From positions 1 through 50,535 of the forward strand of contig DBZL01000039.1 in NCBI GenBank assembly GCA_002311745.1: 50,535 nt of DNA, given 5' to 3'. Source of the DNA: Phycisphaerales bacterium UBA1161. GTDB taxonomy: Bacteria; Planctomycetota; Phycisphaerae; Tepidisphaerales; Tepidisphaeraceae. Every line of letters begins with the position of its first letter. Within the stretch, counting starts at the first letter, position 1. Below the pieces are notes generated by a model, which did not search any database, was not told where the DNA came from, and worked only from the letters and a program-made list of their open reading frames with translations. Position numbers and translations under genes: made by a program. Positions 34,995-43,263 of the stretch are shown one piece after another.

Positions 34995-36827
34995 TCATTT
35001 TGTCGGCGGCGCCGGGCGTGGAAACGTCGCGACGCCGTCCAGCGGGCGGGCCTTACCTGTATCGGCATCCAAGGCCCAGGCGGTCAGGCGCAGCGTCTTG
35101 ATGCCGGCCGGCACCCGATCCCAAGGCAGCGGAGCGATCCATCCGCACCACTGGTAATCCTGGCTTTGCAATCGCGCCGCCACGTCGTCCCTTCTGACGT
35201 TTAGGGTGGCCAGAGAAAAGATGATCGGCTCTTGATGCTCATCGTCGTAGGTGAGGAAGACGGCGTCGGCAATCTCGCCAACGCGTGGATTGATCGCCCA
35301 GCCGACGGCGGTGAGTTGACCGGAAATGTTCATGATGCCGTCGAAATGCCCGATGCTTGGGGCGGCGGGATCGGGCTCTTCCTGGCGAATCTTTTGCGCA
35401 TCTCTGGTATCGATCAGGGGGGGTTGCAGATAGCCGATCGCGCTCAGCGCCCGCGCCTCGTTGAGCAACGGATCGCGCAGCGGGGAAACCAAGCGAGTCA
35501 ACATCGGATTGTCCGGGAAGATGTTGGCCAGGAGCAGCGCGGCCTTGGCCTCGCGGCGATTGAGGCGATTTTCCCCGCACCTTTCCAGCACCGGCGGAAA
35601 CGTCAACAGGTACAGGAACAAGACCGGCACCGCCAAAGCCGCCGGCAGTTGGATCAGCAGCCTTGGGCTGCAGCGGCGCTCGGTCCGCAGATGACCGAGC
35701 AGGATGGGGACCAGTTGGACAGCGGCCAGGGGCGTGTAAAGTCCGTAAATGACGTAGCGCGAGGTCAGGGCCTCTTGGGCGCCAAATCCAGCGCGAAAGA
35801 AGGAGCCAAGAAGACCGCTGAGCAAGCCATAGCCGCCCACGGCCAGCCAAACCAGCAAGCGGTCGCACTCCTGAGGCTGCTGACGCCGCCAGCGGAAGCC
35901 CCAGTATCCGGCGGCGAGCAGGATCGCCAGCAGGATCGAGCCGGCGGTCACGGCAACGGCCATCGGAGGAAAATTGCTTCCGTAAGCGAGCGCGTTGCCC
36001 ATGAAGGCCACGCTGTACAGCAGGATGGAGGCGGGATGGGCGGTATAAGGGTGGGTGCCGCCGTGGGTGGGCTTGACGTAACCCACAAAGTAAAGGCCGA
36101 CATTGAGCAAACAGGCCGCGATCCAGACGAGCAGCGCTGCCTTGCGTGTCTTGCGGCCGTTCCACGTCGCCGGCCAGATGAGCAGCAGTCCCACCATAGG
36201 CCAGGCCAGCACGCCGTTGCCCGAGGAGTACGTGGCCGCCGACGCCAGCAGCACGCACACCACCAGTTTGGTCCAGTATCTCTGCCCAGAACAAGCGACG
36301 ACGAATCCCAGCAAGATGAAGAGGGTGGGCATCACGTTCTGCAGGCAAACGCCCCAGAGCAGGTTTTCGTGCTGCGCGGGTGTAAAGAGGAGCAGATTGC
36401 ACAGGAACCAGAGGAAGATCGTTCGCCCGCTGCGGGGTCGGCGCTGGCTGGGAGGCGAATCGACTCCAGCGGGATCGGCCGCCGTCCGGTCAGACAGTCG
36501 CAAGACGCACAGAGACGCGGCGCAGATGAATCCCCATGCAACCAGCAAATTGGCCATGTTGTTGTAGTGGGTCAGCGGATTCAGCAGCAGCAGGAGCAGT
36601 CTGGGGATCAGGAGGCGATGTTCGTTGTGCTGGGCGATCAGATCATGGAAGGTGAGTTGGTGGTTGTGCTGCTTGATGGCCAATCCCGCCAGGCCCGGGT
36701 CCCATTCGTCCCAGTAATGAAGGTTGACCCCGTAGTGGAGGATCATGACCAGAGGCACCAGGGCCGGCGACGCGGCCAGCAGGAGCCAAAGCCATCGTGT
36801 TCTGGATGTTGTCATGCGGAGGGGCAT
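34995..36827 (-). CDS. Array B2: polytopic membrane protein, GT-C-like
   Basis: 610 residues with all B-type features: DEW and AQHNEHR loop, FLWFLCNLLLFTPAQHENLLWG, YSSGNGVLAWPM, a TSRYVIYGLYTPLAA segment, and the C-terminal domain with GWAINPRVGEIADAVFLTY, PIIFSLA, CGWIA and TAWALDADTGK, ending PAPPTK. Its 3' part is nearly identical to that of B1 at DNA level: 35045-35121 equals 36905-36981 (77 nt) and 35221-35300 equals 37081-37160 (80 nt), both at an offset of 1860. The 5' part is more like B3 and B4. This mosaic suggests gene conversion or recent unequal exchange. Confidence 0.75.
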   Translation of the reverse strand: MPLRMTTSRTRWLWLLLAASPALVPLVMILHYGVNLHYWDEWDPGLAGLAIKQHNHQLTFHDLIAQHNEHRLLIPRLLLLLLNPLTHYNNMANLLVAWGFICAASLCVLRLSDRTAADPAGVDSPPSQRRPRSGRTIFLWFLCNLLLFTPAQHENLLWGVCLQNVMPTLFILLGFVVACSGQRYWTKLVVCVLLASAATYSSGNGVLAWPMVGLLLIWPATWNGRKTRKAALLVWIAACLLNVGLYFVGYVKPTHGGTHPYTAHPASILLYSVAFMGNALAYGSNFPPMAVAVTAGSILLAILLAAGYWGFRWRRQQPQECDRLLVWLAVGGYGLLSGLLGSFFRAGFGAQEALTSRYVIYGLYTPLAAVQLVPILLGHLRTERRCSPRLLIQLPAALAVPVLFLYLLTFPPVLERCGENRLNRREAKAALLLANIFPDNPMLTRLVSPLRDPLLNEARALSAIGYLQPPLIDTRDAQKIRQEEPDPAAPSIGHFDGIMNISGQLTAVGWAINPRVGEIADAVFLTYDDEHQEPIIFSLATLNVRRDDVAARLQSQDYQWCGWIAPLPWDRVPAGIKTLRLTAWALDADTGKARPLDGVATFPRPAPPTK

Positions 36828-36854
36828 CGTGGATTTTCCGCCCTGCGGCGGATG

Positions 36855-38684
36855 TCATTTTGTCGGCGGCTCCGGGCGTGGAAGCGTCACGACGCCGTCC
36901 AGCAGGCGGGCCTTACCTGTATCGGCATCCAAGGCCCAGGCGGTCAGGCGCAGCGTCTTGATGCCGGCCGGCACCCGATCCAAAGGCGCCGGAGCGATCC
37001 AGCCGCACCACCGGTAATTCTGGTTGTGCAGCTGCGTCGCCACATCGTCCCTTCTCCCGTTCAAGACGGCCAGAGAAAAAATGATCGGCTCTTGATGCTC
37101 ATCGTCGTAGGTGAGGAAGACGGCGTCGGCAATCTCGCCAACGCGTGGATTGATCGCCCATCCGTTCACGACGATCTCACCGGAAACAGCATCCCTGCCG
37201 ATGCCGTCGAGTTCCCCGATGCTTGGGGCGGCGGGATCGGGCTCTTCCTGGTAAATCTTCCGCGCATCGCGGGTGTGGATCAGGGGAGGTTGCAGGTAGC
37301 CGATGGCGCTCAGCGCCCGCGCCTCGTCGAGCAACTCGCCGCGCTCCAGGTACACCGTGGCGGCCAACTGTGGACTGTCCGGGAAAATGTTGGCCAAGAG
37401 CAGCGTCGCTTTGGCCTGGCGGCGATCCAACCGATTTAACCGACCGTAATCAACTGGCCGTGGAAGGCTCAGCAGTTGCAGGACCAGCAACGTCGCCAGC
37501 AGAGCGGCGGACAGTTGAATCCGTATTTTTGAGCCCCGGGGTTGAATGGCTGGAAGATGATCGAGCAGGATCAGCACCAGCGGGATAACCGCCAGCGGCA
37601 CGTAAAGGCCGTAGGAGACGAGGCGACGCAAGAGGGCCCATTCCGCAGTAATTCCAGTTGCAGCGCGAAAGAACGACGCCAGCAGACCGCTGAGCACGCC
37701 GTAGCCGGCGACGGCCAGCCAGATCAGGATGCTGTCGCACAAGAGCCGCTGCTCATGCACCCAGCCGTAAACGAAATACCCGGCGGCGAAGAGCAGGATC
37801 GCCAACAGAATGGAGCCCACGATCACGGCGAACACCAACGGCGGAACATTTGACGCGTTGGCGAACGCACCCCCTGAAAAAGCAAGGGTATAGAGGACGA
37901 CGTTGCGGGCACTGGGGGAATAACCTCCAACGGTGTAGATCGGCCTAACGTAACCCACGAAGTAAAGTCCAACGCCCAGAAGGCACGCCGCGATCCAAAC
38001 CGCCACCGCCGCCTTGCGGGTCCTGTAGTCGTTCCAGGCCGCCGGCCAGATCAGCAGCACGCCCACCAAACCCCAGGCAAGAATTCCGTTGCCCGAGGAA
38101 TACGTGGCCGCCAATGCCGCCAGCACGCTGATCGGCAGCTTGATCCAGTAACGCATCGACGAGCAAGCGACCACGATTCCCAGGAGGACAAAGAACGTCG
38201 GCATCACGTTGGCCATGAGCATGCCCCACAGCCAGGTTTCGGCCTGGGCGGGGGTGAAGATCAGCAGGTTGCACAGGAACCAGAGCCACAGCGTACGGCC
38301 GCCCAGTCCGCGCGCGTCGGCCCGAGAATGGGGCCGGGCGGAATCCCGCACCGTCTGACGGCACAACCGCAAAACCAGCAGGGACGTGAGGCAGAGGATG
38401 GCCCATTCAAAGAGCAGGGTGGCGAAGTTGTTCCAATGGGTCAGCGGCGCTATCAGGAGCAGAAACAGCCGGGGGATGATGATGCGATGTTCGTTGTGCT
38501 GGGCCAACACATCGGCCAGCGTCAGTTGATGATGAGCCGCCTTGACCAGCGCGCCGGCGATATCGGGCATCCACTCATCCCGGAAGTGGGAATTCACCCC
38601 GTAGCAGTAGATCCAAACGAGCGGCACAATCGCCGGCGAGGCGGCCAGGGTCATCCAAAACCATCGCGTCCAGGGTTTGGCCAT
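36855..38684 (-). CDS. Array B1: polytopic membrane protein, GT-C-like
   Basis: 609 residues from the ATG at 38684, which has an AGGA Shine-Dalgarno. It is the first array B gene, 29 nt after fabI. The N-terminus (MAKPWTRW) differs from the MTTSRTRW type of the others, but DEW (36-38) and AQHNEHR are conserved. Other features are LWLWFLCNLLIFTPAQAETWLWG, YSSGNGILAWGL, a VSYGLYVPLAV segment, and the C-terminal domain with GWAINPRVGEIADAVFLTY, PIIFSLA, CGWIA and TAWALDADTGK, ending PEPPTK. In place of the HEN of its paralogues it has AET, and SSRY is replaced by RRLV. It is thus the most divergent member in the membrane part but almost the same as B2 at the 3' end. Confidence 0.75.
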   Translation of the reverse strand: MAKPWTRWFWMTLAASPAIVPLVWIYCYGVNSHFRDEWMPDIAGALVKAAHHQLTLADVLAQHNEHRIIIPRLFLLLIAPLTHWNNFATLLFEWAILCLTSLLVLRLCRQTVRDSARPHSRADARGLGGRTLWLWFLCNLLIFTPAQAETWLWGMLMANVMPTFFVLLGIVVACSSMRYWIKLPISVLAALAATYSSGNGILAWGLVGVLLIWPAAWNDYRTRKAAVAVWIAACLLGVGLYFVGYVRPIYTVGGYSPSARNVVLYTLAFSGGAFANASNVPPLVFAVIVGSILLAILLFAAGYFVYGWVHEQRLLCDSILIWLAVAGYGVLSGLLASFFRAATGITAEWALLRRLVSYGLYVPLAVIPLVLILLDHLPAIQPRGSKIRIQLSAALLATLLVLQLLSLPRPVDYGRLNRLDRRQAKATLLLANIFPDSPQLAATVYLERGELLDEARALSAIGYLQPPLIHTRDARKIYQEEPDPAAPSIGELDGIGRDAVSGEIVVNGWAINPRVGEIADAVFLTYDDEHQEPIIFSLAVLNGRRDDVATQLHNQNYRWCGWIAPAPLDRVPAGIKTLRLTAWALDADTGKARLLDGVVTLPRPEPPTK

Positions 38685-38713
38685 GCGTTTTCCTGTCACG
38701 GCGCGGCAACCGA

Positions 38714-39508
38714 TCAAAGCCCGACGGTGTTGAACCCGCTGTCGACGTAGATGTTTTCGCCGGTGACGCCGCTGGACAGATCACTGAGAAGATACACGGC
38801 GGTCTTGCCGACTTCATCGGCGTCGATGTTGCGCTGCAGCGGCGCTTTGCGTTGGACGTGGGCGAACATCTCGTCGATTCCGCCGACGGCCATGGCCGAG
38901 AGCGTGCGCACGGGTCCGGCGGAGATGGTGTTGACGCGAATTTTCCTGGGGCCCAGGTCGAAAGCGAGGTAGCGTGCGGCGGCCTCGAGGGCGGCTTTGG
39001 CCACGCCCATGACGTTGTAGCCGGGAATGACCTTCTCGCCGCCCAGGTAGGTCAGGGCGATGACCGAGCCGCCGTTGGGCATCAGCGACAGCGCCGCGCG
39101 CGTCAGGGCGATGAGGCTGTAGGCGCTGATGTCCAACGCCTGGGCGAAGACGTTGCGCGGCGTGGTGGTGAAGTTGCCCGGGTCCTTCTGCAGGAACGCA
39201 CGGTCGGCGAACGCCAGGGAATGCACCAGGAAATCGATGGTGCCGAAGCGCTCGCGGGCGGCGGTGAAGAACTTTTCGATCTGCTCATCCTTGGCCACGT
39301 CGATGGGGTAGAGCCATTCGTGGCCGAAGCCGAATTCCTCCATGGCCTTGCGGACGCGGCGCTCGCTTTTTTCGGGGTTGTCCATGGGCAGAAAGCCGAA
39401 GCCGCAGGTGGCGCCCTGGTTGACGGCATTGCGCGCGATGTGGGCGGCGATGCTGCGATCGTTGGCGATGTTGAGAATCAATCCCTTTTTTCCGGCCAAA
39501 AGACCCAT
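38714..39508 (-). CDS. fabI: Enoyl-[acyl-carrier-protein] reductase (NADH), FabI type
   Basis: 264 residues. It reduces the trans-2-enoyl-ACP intermediate in the last step of each fatty-acid elongation cycle. The protein has the FabI form of the SDR fold: the variant cofactor motif GLILNIANDRSIAAHIA, the active-site pair Tyr164-x6-Lys171 (YNVMGVAK) with Tyr154 before it, SAGPVRTLSA in the substrate loop and a C-terminal GENIYVDSGF. Start ATG 39508 has AGGAAG about 9 nt upstream. It is followed by array B after 29 nt on the same strand, so the array may be transcribed from the fabI promoter. The gene is not otherwise tied to the sugar genes. Confidence 0.95.
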   Translation of the reverse strand: MGLLAGKKGLILNIANDRSIAAHIARNAVNQGATCGFGFLPMDNPEKSERRVRKAMEEFGFGHEWLYPIDVAKDEQIEKFFTAARERFGTIDFLVHSLAFADRAFLQKDPGNFTTTPRNVFAQALDISAYSLIALTRAALSLMPNGGSVIALTYLGGEKVIPGYNVMGVAKAALEAAARYLAFDLGPRKIRVNTISAGPVRTLSAMAVGGIDEMFAHVQRKAPLQRNIDADEVGKTAVYLLSDLSSGVTGENIYVDSGFNTVGL

Positions 39509-39600
39509 AAGGGCATCTTCCTGGTTGGAGGGCCTAAGCTTAGTGCGGTGGCGGCGGGGGTCAACTGCAACAGATGCTTTCCCGGCGTAGAGGGCAGGGG

Positions 39601-39606
39601 TAAACT
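39601..39606 (+). promoter_or_regulatory. -10-like box of the FHA kinase gene, leaderless arrangement
   Basis: TAAACT ends 6 nt before the GTG start at 39613. If used, transcription would start at or next to the start codon. There is no Shine-Dalgarno in the space. Confidence 0.35.
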
Positions 39607-39612
39607 GATGAC

Positions 39613-41385
39613 GTGCTAACGCTGCTGGTGCTTCACGGGCCGGACAAGGGGCGGCGCTTCGAGCTGCCGGATGAGCCCATGCTGATCGGCCGCGACAGCC
39701 GCCAGCTTCCCCTGACGGACAACACCGTCAGCCGTCGGCACGCCGAATTGCTCCCCGCCGACGGCGCGTGGATTCTGCGCGATCTGGGCAGCTCCAACGG
39801 CAGCTACGTCAACGGCACGCGCGTCGAAAGCCGCTACATCCTGAAACTGGGAGACCAGATCCGCGTTGGGCGGACGGTGATGGTCTTCGGATCGCAGCCG
39901 GGCATCAGCCGATCCCACGGTGGAAACGTCGCCCTGACCGGCGCCGAAGCGGGGATGGATGCGTCCATCATGCACACGGTGACATCCAACGACGACTCGA
40001 TGGTCCTGGCGGTGCCGGAGCCGGCGGCGGCGGCCATGACCAATCTGAAGATCCTGTACGAACTGGGCGCGGCCCTGGGCAGCAGCTTCGGCATCGACCA
40101 GGTGATGGACGTGGTGATGGACCTGGTCTTCGAACACGTCAAGGCGGATCGAGGCATCATCCTGCTGTTGGATGAGAAGACCAACGAATTGGTCCCGACG
40201 GTGGTGCGGACGCGCGATGATGAGAAATCGGAAGCGGCCGCCGCCGCCGCCAAGCCGCCGCAGCCCGAAGCAGCGTCCGAAGCAGCGCCGGAAGCGCCGG
40301 CGGCCGCCGCCGAAGGCGACGGCAACAAACCGCCGGTGGAAAAAATCCACGCCTCGCGCACGATCATCCATCACGTGCTGAACACGGGCGAAGGGGTATT
40401 GTCCAGCAATGCCATGTCCGATAAGCGATTCTCCAGGGGCAAAAGCGTGCACAACCTGGGCATCCGCAGCGTCCTGTGCGTGCCGATCAAGGCGCGCAAA
40501 CTCGGCGGGAAAAACCCGGAAGAAATCGTCGGCGTGATCTACATCGACAGCTCGGTGCGCAACTACACCTATGCGCCGGACCAGCTTCGGTTGCTGTCGG
40601 CCATCGGACTGCAAGCGGGGATGGCGATTTCCAACGCCAAGCTGTACCAGTCGGCCCTGCAGGGCGAGCGCATGGTCGCCGTCGGGGAAACGACCGCGGC
40701 GCTGTCGCACTCGATCAAAAATATCCTGCAAGCGCTTCACGGCGGAGCGGACGTGGTGGAAATGGGCCTGAAAGCCAACAACGTGCAGCAGGCCACCAAG
40801 GGGTGGCGCGTCGTCGAGCGCAATCTGGAAAAAATCTACAGCCTGACGATGAACCTCCTGGCTTACAGCCGGCCGCGCAAGCCGAAGGTCGAGCAAATCA
40901 ATCCCAAGACCATGATCGATGACTGCCTGGAACTGATCGCGGCGCGGGCAAGCGAAAAAGGGGTCATGGCCTTGGCGGTCATCGATCCCGACGTGCCGAC
41001 GATTCCGGCCGACCCCGATGGGTTGCATCAGGTGCTGATGAACCTGCTGAGCAACGCCCTGGACGCGGTCGAGCCGCAAAAGGGCCTGATCCGCGTGCTG
41101 GGCCACTACGACGCGGAGAACAAGCAATGCGTGATCGAGGTGATCGACAACGGCGTGGGCATTGCACCGCCGATGATGGAGCACATGTTCGAGCTGTTCC
41201 ACTCCACCAAGGGCAACCGGGGGACCGGCCTGGGGTTGGCCGTGGCCAGAAAGATCGTCGAAGAGCACGACGGCTCGATCGCGGTCAAGAGCAAAGAGGG
41301 TGAAGGCACGACCTTCACCATGCGTTTGCCGATTTACGCCCCAACGCTGCTGGATCCATCGCATACGCATGGGCCGGCAAGGTGA
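39613..41385 (+). CDS. FHA-GAF histidine kinase
   Basis: 590 residues from a GTG, no membrane helix. Order: an FHA phosphothreonine-binding domain (about 1-95, with LIGRDS, VSRRHAEL and DLGSSNGSYVNG), a short linker, a GAF domain (about 145-345) interrupted by a 50-residue Ala/Pro/Glu low-complexity insert, a dimerisation helix with the likely phosphorylated His in ALSHSIKNIL, and the HATPase domain (NLLSNALDAV, DNGVGI, GTGLGLAV). The FHA domain suggests it is recruited by a Ser/Thr kinase product, as known for other planctomycete and deltaproteobacterial FHA kinases. No response regulator is next to it. It is divergent from fabI with 104 nt between. Confidence 0.9.
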   Translation: MLTLLVLHGPDKGRRFELPDEPMLIGRDSRQLPLTDNTVSRRHAELLPADGAWILRDLGSSNGSYVNGTRVESRYILKLGDQIRVGRTVMVFGSQPGISRSHGGNVALTGAEAGMDASIMHTVTSNDDSMVLAVPEPAAAAMTNLKILYELGAALGSSFGIDQVMDVVMDLVFEHVKADRGIILLLDEKTNELVPTVVRTRDDEKSEAAAAAAKPPQPEAASEAAPEAPAAAAEGDGNKPPVEKIHASRTIIHHVLNTGEGVLSSNAMSDKRFSRGKSVHNLGIRSVLCVPIKARKLGGKNPEEIVGVIYIDSSVRNYTYAPDQLRLLSAIGLQAGMAISNAKLYQSALQGERMVAVGETTAALSHSIKNILQALHGGADVVEMGLKANNVQQATKGWRVVERNLEKIYSLTMNLLAYSRPRKPKVEQINPKTMIDDCLELIAARASEKGVMALAVIDPDVPTIPADPDGLHQVLMNLLSNALDAVEPQKGLIRVLGHYDAENKQCVIEVIDNGVGIAPPMMEHMFELFHSTKGNRGTGLGLAVARKIVEEHDGSIAVKSKEGEGTTFTMRLPIYAPTLLDPSHTHGPAR

Positions 41386-41414
41386 AGGCGGGCGATTCAA
41401 GAGGCGAACCCGCA

Positions 41415-41434
41415 GTGCTTCGCACCGCCGCTAA
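41415..41434. repeat. Second copy of the 20-nt motif found at 110-129
   Basis: It differs from the first copy at one position and includes the bioB stop codon (complement of 41431-41433). It carries the same small hairpin (GTGC-TTC-GCAC). Confidence 0.5.
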
Positions 41435-42426
41435 CTAATTGCCGGGACAGGCTCCGCGAATGGCTGGCGGGGCTTTAAGCCAAGCAAATCGAGCAGCGCC
41501 AAATCGGCGTCGTATTGGGGGCTGGGGACGGCGCAGGTGAGCATCTGGCCGTTGTCGCTGGAGAAAATCGAGTTGGCGCCGGCCAGGAAACAGAGGGCCT
41601 GATCGCCGACGGAAAGCTTGGCCCTTCCGGCGGAAAGACGCACGACGGAGGCCGGCATCAGCAGCCGCGCCAGGGCGATCATGCGAACCGTCTCCCAAAT
41701 AGGCACGTCCGGCTGATCGGCCAGGGGCGTGCCGGGAACCTGGGCCAGGATGTTGATGGGGACGGACTCGGGGTGGGGATTCATCGTGGCCAGGGTGTGC
41801 AGCATGGCGATGCGGTCTTCGGCGCTCTCGCCCATGCCGATGATTCCGCCGCAGCAAACCGTAACGCTGGTCTTGCGGATGTGCCGCAAGGTGTCGAGCC
41901 GATCGGCGTACTTGCGCGTGGTGATGATCGTTGGGTAGAAGCGCTGCGAGGTGTCGATGTTGTGGTTGTAGGCGTAGAGGCCGGCCGCTTCGAGGCGCTT
42001 GGCTTGGTCTTCGGTGAGCATGCCCAGCGTGCAGCAGACCTCCAGGCCCATGTCGGTGATGTCGCGGACCATGTCCAGGACGGACTGGAATTGCTGGTTG
42101 TCTTTGACGCTCCGCCAGGCGGCGCCCAGGCAGACGCGGCTGACGCCGCATTTCTTGGCGGCGGCGGCGAGGTTGAGGACTTCATCGCGGCGCATCACGC
42201 CGGTCGGCTCGACGCCGGTGCTGTAGCGGGAAGATTGGGCGCAGTAGGCGCAGTCTTCGGGGCAGGCGCCGGTCTTGATGGAGATCAGTTTGCAAACCTG
42301 CATCTGGGCCGGGTCGTGGAACTGGCGATGCACGGAGGCGGCCTGGAAAACCAGATCGAGCAGTCCTTGGCCCCAGAGGCCGCGGATCTCCTGGGGCGTC
42401 CAGTCGTGACGGATGGGGTCCAGCAT
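41431..42426 (-). CDS. bioB: Biotin synthase
   Basis: 331 residues. The radical-SAM enzyme inserts sulfur into dethiobiotin to make biotin. The [4Fe-4S] site is Cys55, Cys59 and Cys62 (CPEDCAYC), followed by the typical [12 protein letters not shown]. The second cluster region is recognisable in [11 protein letters not shown], in [14 protein letters not shown] and in the late [18 protein letters not shown] and [13 protein letters not shown] are also standard. It is the last gene of a minus-strand group, its ATG 6 nt after the stop of the small anchored protein at 42433-42705, with a TAAGGA overlapping that stop. No other biotin gene is in the window. Confidence 0.96.
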   Translation of the reverse strand: MLDPIRHDWTPQEIRGLWGQGLLDLVFQAASVHRQFHDPAQMQVCKLISIKTGACPEDCAYCAQSSRYSTGVEPTGVMRRDEVLNLAAAAKKCGVSRVCLGAAWRSVKDNQQFQSVLDMVRDITDMGLEVCCTLGMLTEDQAKRLEAAGLYAYNHNIDTSQRFYPTIITTRKYADRLDTLRHIRKTSVTVCCGGIIGMGESAEDRIAMLHTLATMNPHPESVPINILAQVPGTPLADQPDVPIWETVRMIALARLLMPASVVRLSAGRAKLSVGDQALCFLAGANSIFSSDNGQMLTCAVPSPQYDADLALLDLLGLKPRQPFAEPVPAIS

Positions 42427-42432
42427 CGGTCC

Positions 42433-42705
42433 TTACTTGAAGGTGTCGGCGATGGGGCGCACGGCGCGGGGACGCAGGCTGCGCGTGCCGGTGTCGTAGG
42501 TGAATATGGCCATGAGACCGGTGCGGTTGTCCAGGATGTAGAGTCCTTCGCCGCCGCTTTGCAGGCGGGCGGTCACCAACTGGTAGTCGCGGCTGTTGGC
42601 GGCGGTGTCGGCGCGCAGCGGTACGGCGACGAAATTGGCGATCATCAACGCGACCGCGGAGATCGTCAGGATGCAGATGGCAATGAGTTTGCGGTCCATG
42701 GTCAT
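42433..42705 (-). CDS. Small membrane-anchored protein, paralogue of the next gene
   Basis: 90 residues: one N-terminal membrane helix (about 5-30) and a short outer domain with YQLVTARLQSGGEGLYILDN, TGLMAIFTYD and a final PIADTF. The neighbour at 42719-43009 has the same pattern (YLLIPGEIQSGSTEVVYIVD, GMLGAMAYD, final PISLNSVF), so the two are diverged tandem paralogues. Function is unknown. Start may be the ATG at 42705 or 42699. It lies between its paralogue and bioB and is probably co-transcribed. Confidence 0.75.
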   Translation of the reverse strand: MTMDRKLIAICILTISAVALMIANFVAVPLRADTAANSRDYQLVTARLQSGGEGLYILDNRTGLMAIFTYDTGTRSLRPRAVRPIADTFK

Positions 42706-42718
42706 GTCCCGTGGTTGG

Positions 42719-43009
42719 TTATCTGGGTGGTGCGGTGATGCTGAAAACGGAATTCAAACTAATCGGCGGCATGACATTGAGCTGGCGGGCGGACTCGTCG
42801 TAGGCCATAGCTCCGAGCATGCCGTTGCTGGTATCAACGATGTAGACGACTTCGGTGGAGCCGGACTGGATTTCACCGGGGATCAGCAGGTAATCGGCCG
42901 GCCGGTGGACTGGTGCGGCGGCTATGCTGGACGGGGTGAAACGTCCGATGAAGCTCACCAGCAGCAGCGCGTTGAGGCCGACCAGAGCCCATAAGAGACT
43001 TGATTTCAT
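42719..43009 (-). CDS. Small membrane-anchored protein
   Basis: 96 residues from the ATG at 43009, which has a strong GGAGGAGG Shine-Dalgarno. An N-terminal helix (SSLLWALVGLNALLLVSFIG) is followed by a basic-to-neutral outer part with the IQSGSTEVVYIVD strand pattern shared with the next gene. It has 17 nt to the 78-residue protein before it and 13 nt to its paralogue after it. No known domain. Confidence 0.75.
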   Translation of the reverse strand: MKSSLLWALVGLNALLLVSFIGRFTPSSIAAAPVHRPADYLLIPGEIQSGSTEVVYIVDTSNGMLGAMAYDESARQLNVMPPISLNSVFSITAPPR

Positions 43010-43026
43010 CGGGGCCTCCTCCGGAG

Positions 43027-43263
43027 TCAATCCAGGTGAGTTCTGCGGGCGTTCTTGAACAGCACGCTCAGGATCACGATGGCCAGGCCGATCAGCAGCA
43101 GCCACAGCAGGGAGCCCGAACTGGAATCGAGGGTGACGGAGCGGCCGTAGCCTTCCAGGCGGCCGTCGTAGGGCTGCTTTTCGTCCGCCAGCGCCGCCAG
43201 GGGCGTCGCCGCCACCGCCCAAAATCCCGCGAGCATCACCGGCCATCGCATCCACTTCATCAT
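43027..43263 (-). CDS. Small exported protein with C-terminal membrane anchor
   Basis: 78 residues. Signal peptide (about 1-25, MLAGFWAVAATPLAALA), a charged middle (DEKQPYDGRLEGYG), then a membrane helix (LLWLLLIGLAIVILSVLF) and a basic tail (KNARRTHLD). The start codon overlaps the stop of the HYExAFE gene (ATGA), so it is translationally coupled to it. Unknown function; the layout recalls small planctomycete proteins with an SSSGS linker before the last helix. Confidence 0.7.
   Translation of the reverse strand: MMKWMRWPVMLAGFWAVAATPLAALADEKQPYDGRLEGYGRSVTLDSSSGSLLWLLLIGLAIVILSVLFKNARRTHLD

Noticed and set aside
35232..37439. Plus-strand open frame of 735 codons opposite B2 and B1
   Set aside because: Its internal repetition reflects only the paralogy of B2 and B1 on the other strand. 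No start signal or family character.
17893..38684. Prophage or integrative element
   Set aside because: There is no integrase, transposase, tRNA target, phage structural gene or flanking repeat, and the arrays are joined to housekeeping genes (fabI) and sugar genes by tight spacing.
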